From CAYVQA01 sp045119035 (lineage in GTDB: Bacteria; Bacillota_I; Bacilli_A; ML615J-28; CAG-313): a stretch of 14,939 nucleotides of DNA. A program made the position numbers and the translations under genes. Positions 1-7,067 of this stretch are shown here, one piece after another. The notes beneath the pieces are model-generated. The model did no database searches. It saw only the letters and a program-made list of their open reading frames with translations, and was not told where the DNA came from. The stretch is from contig JBGVCU010000050.1 of NCBI GenBank assembly GCA_045119035.1, positions 1 to 14,939 on the forward strand. The letters are read 5' to 3'. Each line of letters begins with the position of its first letter. The stretch's first letter is position 1.

Positions 1-104
1 CTATTTTAGATAGAATATTACATTACTCATATTTATTTAATATAACTGGTCAATCATATAGAATAAAAGATAAAATTAAACCTTTACAAACTGAGGATAG
101 TTAA
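1..104 (+). pseudogene. istB: C-terminal end of IS21-family IstB-like ATPase (cut by window edge)
   Basis: The plus-strand frame starting at base 3 is open from the window edge and gives 33 residues before TAA at 102-104. It begins ILDRILHYSYLFNITGQSYR. This matches the C-terminal signature of IstB helper ATPases of IS21-family transposons (LLDRLLHH..., then G.SYR.K). IstB assists the IstA transposase in target selection. Only the tail is visible, so whether the full gene is intact upstream cannot be judged; it is typed as pseudogene only because it is partial here. The stop lies just inside the element's terminal repeats, as expected for istB at the right end of IS21 elements. The match is from memory of the family, not a search. 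Confidence 0.72.
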
Positions 105-133
105 ATGAACAAAATTGAGGATATTTAACTTGA
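86..133 (+). repeat. Tandem terminal repeats of the IS21-type end
   Basis: Two copies of an approximately 24-base unit occur in a row: ACAAACTGAGGATAGTTAA at 86-104 and ACAAAATTGAGGATATTTAA at 109-128, with their cores offset by 24 bases. IS21-family elements typically carry several such repeats near each end as transposase binding sites. Their position between the istB stop and the inferred boundary supports that role. Confidence 0.6.
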
Positions 134-136
134 CAT

Positions 137-442
137 TTATAAGTATTCATTCTCCATTTCTAATCGCTGACATTTTGCGATTAAATCTTCTTCAATTTTA
201 GGATCAAAATTTTTCTTTTTTCCTTTGCCGCGTTTCTCTATAAAAAAACCGTCTTTACCTTCTGTTAAATAAACACGTTCCCATGATAGTATGTAATTGT
301 GTGCTGGATATTCATATCCATTAATTTTTTTTAAAACATTAAATCTTCTTGCTGCTTCATATGATGATAATTTTTCTTTAATTTTTGTTTCTATCACTTG
401 AATTTTAAATTCAGGTGAATATTTTTTATTAGTTCTTGGCAT
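137..442 (-). pseudogene. Truncated IS3-family transposase OrfA
   Basis: This encodes a helix-turn-helix OrfA-type protein of the IS3/IS150 group, the DNA-binding part of a two-frame transposase. The product starts MPRTNKKYSPEFKIQVIE, a typical OrfA opening. It continues through a helical region with SYEAARRF and a basic GKGKKK stretch, and stops after RLEMENEYL. Intact OrfA proteins continue from ENEYL into a leucine-rich stretch (usually KKL...) and are followed by orfB, which is missing here. The stop lies two bases from the IS21-type end, so truncation by that insertion is the simplest reading. ATG at 442 is preferred over the in-frame GTG at 454: the SD (454-463) ends directly against the GTG but lies about 11 bases before the ATG. 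Confidence 0.72.
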
Positions 443-453
443 ATAAAAAAACA

Positions 454-471
454 CCCCTTTCCTGTATTATA
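454..471 (-). promoter_or_regulatory. -10 element and Shine-Dalgarno site of the IS3 orfA
   Basis: TATAAT (471-466) is followed by the SD-like AGGAAAGGGG (463-454). A possible -35 TGGACA (491-486) lies within the terminal repeat, but its 14-base spacing is short. The SD position decides the orfA start in favour of ATG at 442. Confidence 0.45.
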
Positions 472-485
472 ACACATTTTTATTG

Positions 486-505
486 TGTCCAGGAAATGGG
501 GTGCA
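486..505 (-). repeat. Candidate left terminal inverted repeat of the IS3-type element
   Basis: On the minus strand this reads TGCACCCCATTTCCTGGACA. TGCACCCC... beginnings with a downstream GACA are common in IS150-like Firmicute IS3 elements. It lies upstream of orfA, as expected. The partner repeat is lost or outside the window. Confidence 0.55.
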
Positions 506-535
506 TTTCAAAATAGCTAGTCTACCTTATATTAA

Positions 536-2716
536 TTATTGACTTTTACCAAAATAAATATTATCTTGTTCATATTTCATTTTTACATAAATATCATATT
601 TTCCATCTTCACCTACAACAATACCAGCATCACTTGCTGTCATTTTTCCAGCTGAATATGGATCAATTTTTGTTAATACCCATCCTGCATCATATGATAC
701 ATCATATAAAGTTATAATATCACCAGCAGAAAGTTCAACGCCTAATGCCTTATATTCAACAAAAGTATTATCATAACTCCATGGTCCAATAAATTCTAAA
801 TCAACATATATAGAATCATTAATAATTAGTTGATATTGATTATTATTTGATAATGTTTCATTAATAGATTCTCTAACAGTTCCACTTGTTCTAAATACAA
901 CAACACCTCTTGCTCCTAGCTTTAGCATAGAACCATCAGTATCAACATCATTTACATAATGAACGATACTTAAATCACCAGTTGAGGACATATTATCAAT
1001 TTTAATAACTCTTTCACTAAAATTAAATGCAACATAAACTGTATCACCATTATATTCCATTTTATATACAGTTGCTTCATTATAATAATCACTTACAACA
1101 GTCATATTTCCAAGTGCAAGTGTTGGACATGATTTTCTTAATTCAATTAATTCCTTATATGTATTATATAAAGAATCTGCATCATACATTTGTTCTTCTA
1201 CAACAGGATTATCTGTTTTGAATGTAGGCCAATCTTTAGAAATATTTTCCCCAAGCGTTGCACTCTTATCATCGCCAAATGAATAGAACACACTATTTAC
1301 ATCAACTGTAGTATCTTGGAAATTCATTGGAAGTCTTACTTCACTATCTCCAACTGATGGATTATAAGCAACTTTATTTTCACCATACATCCCAATTTCA
1401 TCACCATAATAAATAAATGGAATACCTTGACGAAGCATAGTCATTGCAGCATATAATTTTAACGCTTTATCGTCATCTCCAACTTTATCACCAATATATG
1501 AAGCAGCACGAGTAACATCATGATTACCTGTCATAAATGTAGGAATCCAATCATAATTTGCTTGTAATAATTCATTAGTACATCCTACAACAGTATCATC
1601 ATACCATTTTCTTCTTTCTTCTCCACCCCATGGATCATTATTAGTTACTGCACCTAATGCAATATGCCATGATTCAAAGTCAAATTCAGCATCAAAACTA
1701 GTTGCATACTGTAATACTTCAGGTTGACCAGAGAAGTTTTCTCCTAAAAGATATACATTTGGATTAATATCTTTTAAATGTGTTTTTAAATTTTCAAAGA
1801 AAGTTTTATTACGTTCTAAAGAATTTTCAGTTGACGAAATTTCATTAATATCATAAATATGTTTAACTGCATCAAATCTAAATCCATCAGCTCCAAGTGC
1901 CATCCAATATTCAAAAACATCATATACAGCATCAATTAAAGTTTGACTTTGATAATTTAAATCAGCCATTTCAGGTCCAAATGCTGAGAAATATGATTTT
2001 CCATTTTGTTCATAGAATTTAGCTTTTGCTCCCATTGAACTAGAATTACCATAACTAATTGATGAATTATATTCTTGATAATATTCAGAATAATCAGAAT
2101 TTCCATTAATATATTCTAAAAACCATTCATGATTAATCGATGTATGATTTATAGGCATATCTAACATGATTTTGATATTTAATTCATGAGCACTATTAAC
2201 TAATGATAAATAATCATCAATTGTACCAAGTTTAGGATCAATATTATAGAATGATTTAATATCATAACCATGATATGATTCAGCTTCCATAATTGGTGAT
2301 AACCATAAAATATCAACACCTAAATCGTTTAAATATGGAAGTTTAGATTCAAGACCAGCTAAATCTCCATATCCATCATAATCTGAATCATAAAAAGAAT
2401 AAATTAGAACTTCATAAGCGTTATGAACTTCATTTTTATCTACACCAAGAGAAGCAATATTTAAATATGAATCATTATCTGTATAAATACATCCACATGT
2501 AGAACATTTATTAGCTTCTTGATTTCCTTCATATAAAGGTTTATGATATCCTACATTACCGATTTCCCCACAAGAACATAAAACATAATGTTCAGTTCCT
2601 TTAACTAAATATTTTCCTGTAAAATCATGAACATGTGCTTGAGTACCAGGCACAACACATGACACAAGAAAAAACATACATGCTATTAATAATAATAAAT
2701 TAAATGTTTTTTTCAT
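536..2716 (-). CDS. Lipoprotein alpha-amylase-type glycoside hydrolase (GH13)
   Basis: This is a 726-residue surface lipoprotein predicted to hydrolyse alpha-glucans such as starch or maltodextrins outside the cell. Residues 1-20 form a lipoprotein signal with lipobox LVSC and Cys20. Residues 28-76 are Cys/His-rich. The GH13 barrel spans roughly 98-530. It contains a calcium-type loop DSDYDGYGD (110-118 region), DMPINH (186-191), GFRFDAVKH with nucleophile Asp282, LLGENF with acid/base Glu326, and GNHD with Asp400. A beta-sandwich domain follows to about 612, then a C-terminal module (about 620-726) that may bind carbohydrate. ATG at 2716 follows a well-placed GAGGA SD. A promoter lies at 2756-2784. 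The GH13 family is near certain; the subfamily and exact substrate (amylase, glucosidase or neopullulanase-like) are not resolved. Confidence 0.93.
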   Translation of the reverse strand: MKKTFNLLLLIACMFFLVSCVVPGTQAHVHDFTGKYLVKGTEHYVLCSCGEIGNVGYHKPLYEGNQEANKCSTCGCIYTDNDSYLNIASLGVDKNEVHNAYEVLIYSFYDSDYDGYGDLAGLESKLPYLNDLGVDILWLSPIMEAESYHGYDIKSFYNIDPKLGTIDDYLSLVNSAHELNIKIMLDMPINHTSINHEWFLEYINGNSDYSEYYQEYNSSISYGNSSSMGAKAKFYEQNGKSYFSAFGPEMADLNYQSQTLIDAVYDVFEYWMALGADGFRFDAVKHIYDINEISSTENSLERNKTFFENLKTHLKDINPNVYLLGENFSGQPEVLQYATSFDAEFDFESWHIALGAVTNNDPWGGEERRKWYDDTVVGCTNELLQANYDWIPTFMTGNHDVTRAASYIGDKVGDDDKALKLYAAMTMLRQGIPFIYYGDEIGMYGENKVAYNPSVGDSEVRLPMNFQDTTVDVNSVFYSFGDDKSATLGENISKDWPTFKTDNPVVEEQMYDADSLYNTYKELIELRKSCPTLALGNMTVVSDYYNEATVYKMEYNGDTVYVAFNFSERVIKIDNMSSTGDLSIVHYVNDVDTDGSMLKLGARGVVVFRTSGTVRESINETLSNNNQYQLIINDSIYVDLEFIGPWSYDNTFVEYKALGVELSAGDIITLYDVSYDAGWVLTKIDPYSAGKMTASDAGIVVGEDGKYDIYVKMKYEQDNIYFGKSQ

Positions 2717-2755
2717 ATAAATCCTCGTTTATTTATTGTTTATTTACCATTATTA

Positions 2756-2784
2756 ATTATACCATTTTATACTGTTTTTGTCTT
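2756..2784 (-). promoter_or_regulatory. Promoter of the amylase-type gene
   Basis: -35 AAGACA (2784-2779) and -10 TATAAT (2761-2756) are separated by exactly 17 bases. A TGG just before the -10 makes it an extended -10. It lies 40 bases upstream of the start codon, so the gene is probably transcribed separately from the carboxypeptidase gene upstream. Confidence 0.72.
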
Positions 2785-2804
2785 ACATTATGCTAAAAGC
2801 TAAA

Positions 2805-3947
2805 CTAAAAGATACTTTTAATTATTTTAAATAACAATGACATAAAATTTACTTTTTTCACATTGTTATCTAAATTTAAATTTACAACATATTCTTCTTC
2901 ATTTATATTAATAATTAATCTTCCAATATTTTCTTTTTGATAATGATTTATTTTATAATTATCTATTTCATATCGATAAGTTATTTTAGGCATTTTCTCA
3001 TTTCTATTCTTCACGTAATAAACGTCATTATTACATACAACATTAAAAGAACTTGGTTCTATCTTTACTTTTTCAATTGTCTTTATTATATCTCCTTTAG
3101 AAAACAATTTAACTAATTCAAAACTATTAAATCCAAAATTTAAAAGTCCTAAAGTATCTTTAGTTCTTTCATTAATAGTTGATGCTCCCATTACAACACT
3201 TATTAATCTCATACCATTTTCTTTTTTAGTACATACTAAGTTATAACCACATTCACTTAAATATCCAGTTTTTAATCCATCAACTCCAGGAATATTTTTT
3301 ACCATCTTATTCGTATTAACTAACCAAAACTTTTTACTATTTTCTCGAATATAAGCTTCATAAATAGATGTATATTCTAACACTTCTTCATGAGTATTAA
3401 TTAAATCTTTTGCTAACATAGCAATATCATAAGCTGTTGTATAATGATTATTTATAGGTAAACCAGTACAATTACTAAAATGTGTGTCTTTTAAACCTAA
3501 TTTATCCACTTCTTTATTCATTTGTTTCACAAAATTATCTTCAGTTCCAGCTAAATGTTCTGCTAATGCAACAGCTGCATCATTTGCTGATGCAATAGCC
3601 ACAGATTTAATTAAATCATCAACTATCATTTCCTCACCTGGTGATAGATAAATTTGACTTCCTCCCATACTAGAAGCATAATTTGAACATACTACTTTAG
3701 TGTTTTTAGTAATTATTCCTTTTTCCAAACTATCAAATACAAGTTTTAATGTAACAATCTTTGTAATACTTGCAGGAATTAATCTTGTATGAGAATTATA
3801 TTCATGTAACACTTTACCTGTATTACTTTCTATAAGAATTGCGCTTTTAGAATCTTTTATAATTAATTCCTCTGAAAATACTCTAATATTAAGTAAATAA
3901 AACAAACTAAAAATTAAGATAACTGTAATAAAAATTTTCTTTTTCAC
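2805..3947 (-). CDS. dacF: D-alanyl-D-alanine carboxypeptidase (PBP5/DacF-type)
   Basis: This serine-type enzyme trims the terminal D-Ala from peptidoglycan stem peptides on the outer face of the membrane. An N-terminal hydrophobic signal (residues 4-24) precedes the penicillin-binding domain. The three active-site motifs are present: SITK (Ser60, Lys63), SAN (120-122) and KTG (226-228). SMGGSQIYLSPGE (93-105) is typical of DacF-like enzymes. A beta-rich C-terminal region follows and ends in a short amphipathic tail (about 368-380) that may anchor the protein. The start is GTG at 3947, with SD TAGGTG seven bases upstream; no better ATG is seen. A TATAAT-like -10 lies at 3965-3970, with no clear -35. 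The length (380) is normal. The stop is TAG, and no clear terminator follows. Confidence 0.92.
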   Translation of the reverse strand: MKKKIFITVILIFSLFYLLNIRVFSEELIIKDSKSAILIESNTGKVLHEYNSHTRLIPASITKIVTLKLVFDSLEKGIITKNTKVVCSNYASSMGGSQIYLSPGEEMIVDDLIKSVAIASANDAAVALAEHLAGTEDNFVKQMNKEVDKLGLKDTHFSNCTGLPINNHYTTAYDIAMLAKDLINTHEEVLEYTSIYEAYIRENSKKFWLVNTNKMVKNIPGVDGLKTGYLSECGYNLVCTKKENGMRLISVVMGASTINERTKDTLGLLNFGFNSFELVKLFSKGDIIKTIEKVKIEPSSFNVVCNNDVYYVKNRNEKMPKITYRYEIDNYKINHYQKENIGRLIININEEEYVVNLNLDNNVKKVNFMSLLFKIIKSIF

Positions 3948-3985
3948 AAATATTCACCTAAAACATTATATGATTTTAATATAAC

Positions 3986-4013
3986 AAAAAAGCACTAATA
4001 AATTAGTGCTTTT
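3986..4013 (-). terminator. Rho-independent terminator after the GNAT-like gene
   Basis: AGCACTAAT (3991-3999) and ATTAGTGCT (4002-4010) pair perfectly, and flanking A/T bases extend the stem to 12 base pairs. Read on the minus strand, the hairpin runs into a T tract. It starts seven bases beyond the stop of the acyltransferase gene. Confidence 0.82.
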
Positions 4014-4019
4014 AATCTC

Positions 4020-5141
4020 TTATTCAATAGTTTTTACAAACGCTGATCTTTTTTTATGTAAAATCGAATCAAAATTCTTCCATTGGTTTTGAATATTATC
4101 ATTTGATTCTAAATTCAAATTAGTTTCGCAATATTTAATATTACAATTTGATAAATATTTTAACAAATTACTAATTATAGACGAACTAATACCTCTTAAT
4201 TGATATTTCTTTTCAACACCAATTAAAGCTAAATCTAAAATTTCAGGATTTCTTAATGCTTTTAGAATTCTTATAATACATGCAGGAGTAAGTCTTCCAC
4301 CAGATTTTTGTACTGCTTTTGCAATTGAAGGAAAACTTATACCAAAACATACAACATCATCATTTTCATCCACAATAATAGCCACAAACTTAACATCAAC
4401 AATTAATTTAAAACTTGCTTTTAAATCATCTCTCATTTTTTTGTTTAGTGGAACACTACCATAAATTTCATAATATGATTTATCTAATAAATCAAATATT
4501 TTATCACCATATTTATTTATTAACTCTTTAGTTGTTTTTGGATATACATATTTTAGATGATATTTTTCCATCATCATTGAACTAATTCGTTCTAATTTAG
4601 GATTTATTTCCTTAGGTAAATATAATTTTCTTTCAGTCCAACCTACTTCTTTAATAAATCCATAATTTTCTATTAATTTTTTATAATACTCATAATTATA
4701 TTGCTCTTCAAAAGTTGATAATTGATCAAACCCTTCTACAAGAAGTCCTTCTCTTTCTAAATCAGAAAATCCTAAAGGTCCAACTATTTCTGTCATTCCT
4801 TTTTCTTTAGCCCATTTTTCAACAGTTGAAAATAATAAATTTGCAACTTCCTGATCATCTATTGAATCAAATCTAGTAAAACGAACTCTTTTTTGATTAT
4901 ATTTCTCATTTGCAACTTTTTGAATAATTCCACTGATTCTACCAACTATTTTGCCATCCATATATGCATTATAATAGACAGATTCGCATTGATCACAATA
5001 AATATTATTCGTTTTAAATAATGATTTTTCACTAGAATATAGTGGAGGAACAAAATATGGACAATCTTTATATAAATTAAGTGGAAATTCAATAAAATCC
5101 TTGATATCTTTTTTGTTTTTAACTTCTTTTATTGTAATCAT
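4020..5141 (-). CDS. GNAT-superfamily acyltransferase, YghO-like
   Basis: This is a 373-residue predicted cytoplasmic protein resembling the YghO-like branch of GNAT-related proteins; substrate and function are unknown. GPLGFSDLEREGLLVEGF (about 121-138), followed by EEQYNYEYYKKLIENYGF, is the characteristic block. LALIGVEKKYQLRGISSSII (about 304-323) resembles the acetyl-CoA loop plus helix of GNAT folds. No signal peptide or membrane segment is seen. The start at 5141 is preferred to the ATG at 5156: AAGGTG lies six bases before 5141, whereas nothing SD-like precedes 5156, and the SD would fall inside the longer reading frame. It has its own extended -10 promoter (5190-5198) and terminator, so it is monocistronic. 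Confidence 0.72.
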   Translation of the reverse strand: MITIKEVKNKKDIKDFIEFPLNLYKDCPYFVPPLYSSEKSLFKTNNIYCDQCESVYYNAYMDGKIVGRISGIIQKVANEKYNQKRVRFTRFDSIDDQEVANLLFSTVEKWAKEKGMTEIVGPLGFSDLEREGLLVEGFDQLSTFEEQYNYEYYKKLIENYGFIKEVGWTERKLYLPKEINPKLERISSMMMEKYHLKYVYPKTTKELINKYGDKIFDLLDKSYYEIYGSVPLNKKMRDDLKASFKLIVDVKFVAIIVDENDDVVCFGISFPSIAKAVQKSGGRLTPACIIRILKALRNPEILDLALIGVEKKYQLRGISSSIISNLLKYLSNCNIKYCETNLNLESNDNIQNQWKNFDSILHKKRSAFVKTIE

Positions 5142-5147
5142 ACTCTT

Positions 5148-5153
5148 CACCTT
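5148..5153 (-). promoter_or_regulatory. Shine-Dalgarno site fixing the acyltransferase start
   Basis: AAGGTG lies six bases before the ATG at 5141. The upstream in-frame ATG at 5156 is preceded only by an AT-rich run, so the shorter protein is favoured. Confidence 0.7.
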
Positions 5154-5189
5154 CATTTAAATAAACAAAAAATATTATTATTATTACAT

Positions 5190-5198
5190 ATTATACCA
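5190..5198 (-). promoter_or_regulatory. Extended -10 promoter of the acyltransferase gene
   Basis: On the minus strand this reads TGGTATAAT, a TG-extended -10. No convincing -35 is seen: TTATGA is the best match, at a loose 19-base spacing. It lies about 50 bases upstream of the chosen start. Confidence 0.5.
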
Positions 5199-5217
5199 CT
5201 TTTTTACTTTTTTTTCA

Positions 5218-5260
5218 TAATATTTACTCCCTTTAAAAATTTTAAAGGGAGTAAATATTA
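5218..5260. repeat. Perfect 20-bp inverted repeat (hairpin) overlapping a stop codon
   Basis: The arms at 5218-5237 and 5241-5260 are perfectly complementary over 20 bases, with a 3-base loop and a GGGAG/CTCCC core. The right arm contains the stop codon of the 82-residue protein. It is positioned like a terminator for that gene, but on the minus strand it is followed by TGAAAAAAAAG, not a T tract. Intrinsic termination is therefore doubtful, and an RNA-stability or processing role is possible. Confidence 0.7.
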
Positions 5261-5506
5261 ATCACATAATAATAAATGTTTAAATAATAAACACCAAACT
5301 AAATCAATCCATCCAAATACTAATCCAAAGAAAGTAACAATGATTGCTAATAAGTATTTAAATAAAGAATCTTTTCTAGCAGCATGACTCCATCTAACAA
5401 CAATTTCAGTAATCCAGTTAACTCCAGGAATAAGCAGTAATAAGATTTGAATTAATCTAGGTAATTTTTCAAATTTGTTTTCTAATGATTGTTTTCTTTT
5501 AGCCAT
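5258..5506 (-). CDS. Small two-helix membrane protein, unknown function
   Basis: This encodes an 82-residue protein that I do not recognise as a characterised family. It has a basic N-terminus (MAKRKQSLENKFEK), a hydrophobic segment at about 16-33 ending in a Pro-Gly turn (PGVNW), a short polar stretch with WSHAARKDS, and a second long hydrophobic segment at about 47-75 rich in aromatics. This predicts two membrane passes. GGAGAA seven to eight bases before the ATG is a good SD, and codon use resembles the neighbours, so it is probably a real gene. Its stop falls inside the perfect 20-bp hairpin. It lies between metQ and the acyltransferase gene, with an AT-rich gap and a probable terminator separating it from metQ. 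Confidence 0.7.
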   Translation of the reverse strand: MAKRKQSLENKFEKLPRLIQILLLLIPGVNWITEIVVRWSHAARKDSLFKYLLAIIVTFFGLVFGWIDLVWCLLFKHLLLCD

Positions 5507-5554
5507 TTTTATTCTCCATTTCTATTTATAAATCTATTTTATCATAAATTTAGT

Positions 5555-5582
5555 AAAAAATAAACTAATTTATTAATTTATT
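5555..5582 (-). terminator. Probable AT-rich terminator of the metNIQ operon
   Basis: On the minus strand AATAAATTAA (5582-5573) pairs with TTAGTTTATT (5568-5559) across a 4-base loop. The stem has ten pairs including one G-U and runs into a T run. It begins one base after the metQ stop. The stem has almost no G-C pairs, so it is weak. Confidence 0.45.
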
Positions 5583-5583
5583 T

Positions 5584-6384
5584 TTATAAAGGAAGTACTG
5601 CTCCTTTATAAGTATCTTGAATATAATTTTTAACAACTTCAGAAGTTAAAACCTCAACTAAAGCTATAATCTTTTCAGTTTCTTTGTTTTCTAATTTACA
5701 AGCTAAAATATTAGCATATTTATTTGCTGAAACACCAGTAGTTGATTCTTGTAAAAGGCTTGAAGAAATAGAAATTGATGCTTCTAAAGCATAATTACCA
5801 TTAATAACACATAATAAACCTTTTTTACCACTTAAATATAAGTTTGGAATTAAACTAGCATCAGCTTGTTCAATTGTATAACCTTTAAAATCAGCTACAT
5901 CATATAAAGTAACACTACCATTTAAATCTACATTATCTTTTAAACTAATTAAATTATTTTCAGCAAGTAAAATTAAAGCGCGTGATCCATTTGAATCATC
6001 ATTCGGAATAATAATTGTCTTACCAGCATCTTCAACTTTTGTTACATCTTTACCATATAATCCTAATGGTTCATAATGAATTTTCGCAACAGATACTAGA
6101 CTTGTATGATTTGCTTCATTAAAACTATTTAAATAAGGTAAATGTTGAAAATAATTCACATCAATAGATCCATCTTCTAAAGCTAAATTAGGAGTAGTAT
6201 AATCTTCAAATATTTTAATTTCTAATTTATACCCTTTTTCTTCTACATATTGCTTTGCAAACTCTAATATCTCTCCATGAGGAGCAGCTGTTGCACCAAC
6301 AACAATAACATTTTCATCTTTTTTACAACTTGTAATTACAATAGATAAAACCAATAAACTTACAACTAATAATAATTTTTTCAT
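5584..6384 (-). CDS. metQ: Methionine ABC transporter substrate-binding lipoprotein
   Basis: This is the lipid-anchored receptor that captures methionine outside the membrane and delivers it to MetI-MetN. It is 266 residues long, with lipobox ITSC and Cys20. NLPA/MetQ family signatures are clear: VGATAAPHGEIL (29-40), DVNYFQHLPYL (75-85), the ligand-site region NDDSNGSRALILL (128-140; usually NDPTNGGRAL) and INGNYAL (194-200). The length is normal for the family. The ATG lies two bases after the metI stop, with SD AAGAGG inside the metI end, so translation is probably coupled. It is the last gene of metN-metI-metQ, and the upstream Met-specific T-box strengthens methionine over other NLPA ligands. 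Confidence 0.94.
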   Translation of the reverse strand: MKKLLLVVSLLVLSIVITSCKKDENVIVVGATAAPHGEILEFAKQYVEEKGYKLEIKIFEDYTTPNLALEDGSIDVNYFQHLPYLNSFNEANHTSLVSVAKIHYEPLGLYGKDVTKVEDAGKTIIIPNDDSNGSRALILLAENNLISLKDNVDLNGSVTLYDVADFKGYTIEQADASLIPNLYLSGKKGLLCVINGNYALEASISISSSLLQESTTGVSANKYANILACKLENKETEKIIALVEVLTSEVVKNYIQDTYKGAVLPL

Positions 6385-6386
6385 AA

Positions 6387-7067
6387 TTAACCTCTTCTTT
6401 TATCAATTTTCTTAACAAGCTTAACCCCAAATTCTTGAATAATTTGGACAATAACAACAATTATTAAAATACAGAACCATATTACATAATTATTGTATTG
6501 ATTTTTACCATATTGAGAAGCAAGTGCCCCTAAGCCTCCTCCGGCAATTGTACTTGCCATTGCAGTATAACCTATTACTGTTACTGTAGCAATAATAAAT
6601 CCGTTTAGAAGTCCTGGTTTTGATTCTGGTAATAAAACTTTTGTTATAATTTGCCATGTTGATGATCCCATTGCAATTGAAGCCTCAATTACACCGTAAT
6701 TAACTTCATTTAAACTTGCTTCAACTAATCTAGCAATATATGGAGTTGCTCCAATAATTAAAATAATAATCATTGCTTCATTTCCTATTGATTTTCCAAT
6801 TAAAAATTTTGTGACAGGAATTAATGCAGTAATTAAAATTATAAATGGAATACTTCTTGCTACATTAACAATAAATCCTAATATTTTGTTAATAATTTTA
6901 TTTTGTTTTAAACCATTTTCTTTTGTAATGTATAAAACAACACCAATAATAAGACCAAAAAGGTAGGCAAATATCATCGAAACAACTGTCATATAAATTG
7001 TTTCTAATGTAGCAACTAAAAACTCATTTTTTTCTAGTAAAAGTTTAAACTTTTCAAACTTAGACAT
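6387..7067 (-). CDS. metI: Methionine ABC transporter permease
   Basis: This is a 226-residue inner-membrane permease forming the methionine channel as a dimer with MetN. Hydrophobic segments lie at about 17-46, 63-85, 97-114, 153-172 and 192-213, giving the usual five helices. The ATPase-docking EAA loop reads EASIAMGSSTWQIITKVLLP (128-147), matching MetI. The protein starts at an ATG that overlaps the metN stop by one base (TAATG). The strong SD GAGGAGG lies inside the last metN codons, indicating coupled translation. Confidence 0.94.
   Translation of the reverse strand: MSKFEKFKLLLEKNEFLVATLETIYMTVVSMIFAYLFGLIIGVVLYITKENGLKQNKIINKILGFIVNVARSIPFIILITALIPVTKFLIGKSIGNEAMIIILIIGATPYIARLVEASLNEVNYGVIEASIAMGSSTWQIITKVLLPESKPGLLNGFIIATVTVIGYTAMASTIAGGGLGALASQYGKNQYNNYVIWFCILIIVVIVQIIQEFGVKLVKKIDKRRG

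Larger units (their letters stand above)
1..135 (+). mobile_element. Right end of an IS21-type insertion sequence
   Basis: This stretch combines the IstB tail with two imperfect direct repeats. The probable outer boundary reads ...TTAACTTGACA, ending at base 135; on the other strand it starts TGTCAAG, fitting the TG...CA ends of IS21 elements. Immediately beyond it lies an interrupted IS3-family orfA, which suggests the IS21-type element inserted into an older IS3 element. The other end is outside the window, so the target-site duplication cannot be confirmed. Confidence 0.6.
136..505 (-). mobile_element. Remnant of an IS3-family element (left part)
   Basis: The remnant comprises a left terminal repeat candidate (486-505), an internal promoter and SD, and a truncated orfA. 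The orfB half and the right terminal repeat are absent. The element lies 30 bases beyond the amylase stop codon and could have displaced that gene's terminator. It cannot transpose by itself as seen here. Confidence 0.62.

Noticed and set aside
1027..1221. Plus-strand open frame opposite the amylase gene
   Set aside because: It is His/Leu/Gln-rich low-quality sequence antisense to a well-supported GH13 gene, with no SD; a shadow frame.
2791..2820. Possible terminator after the carboxypeptidase gene
   Set aside because: Only a 5-bp AT-rich hairpin and short TTTTAG/TTTAGC repeats are visible, without a convincing stem and T tract.
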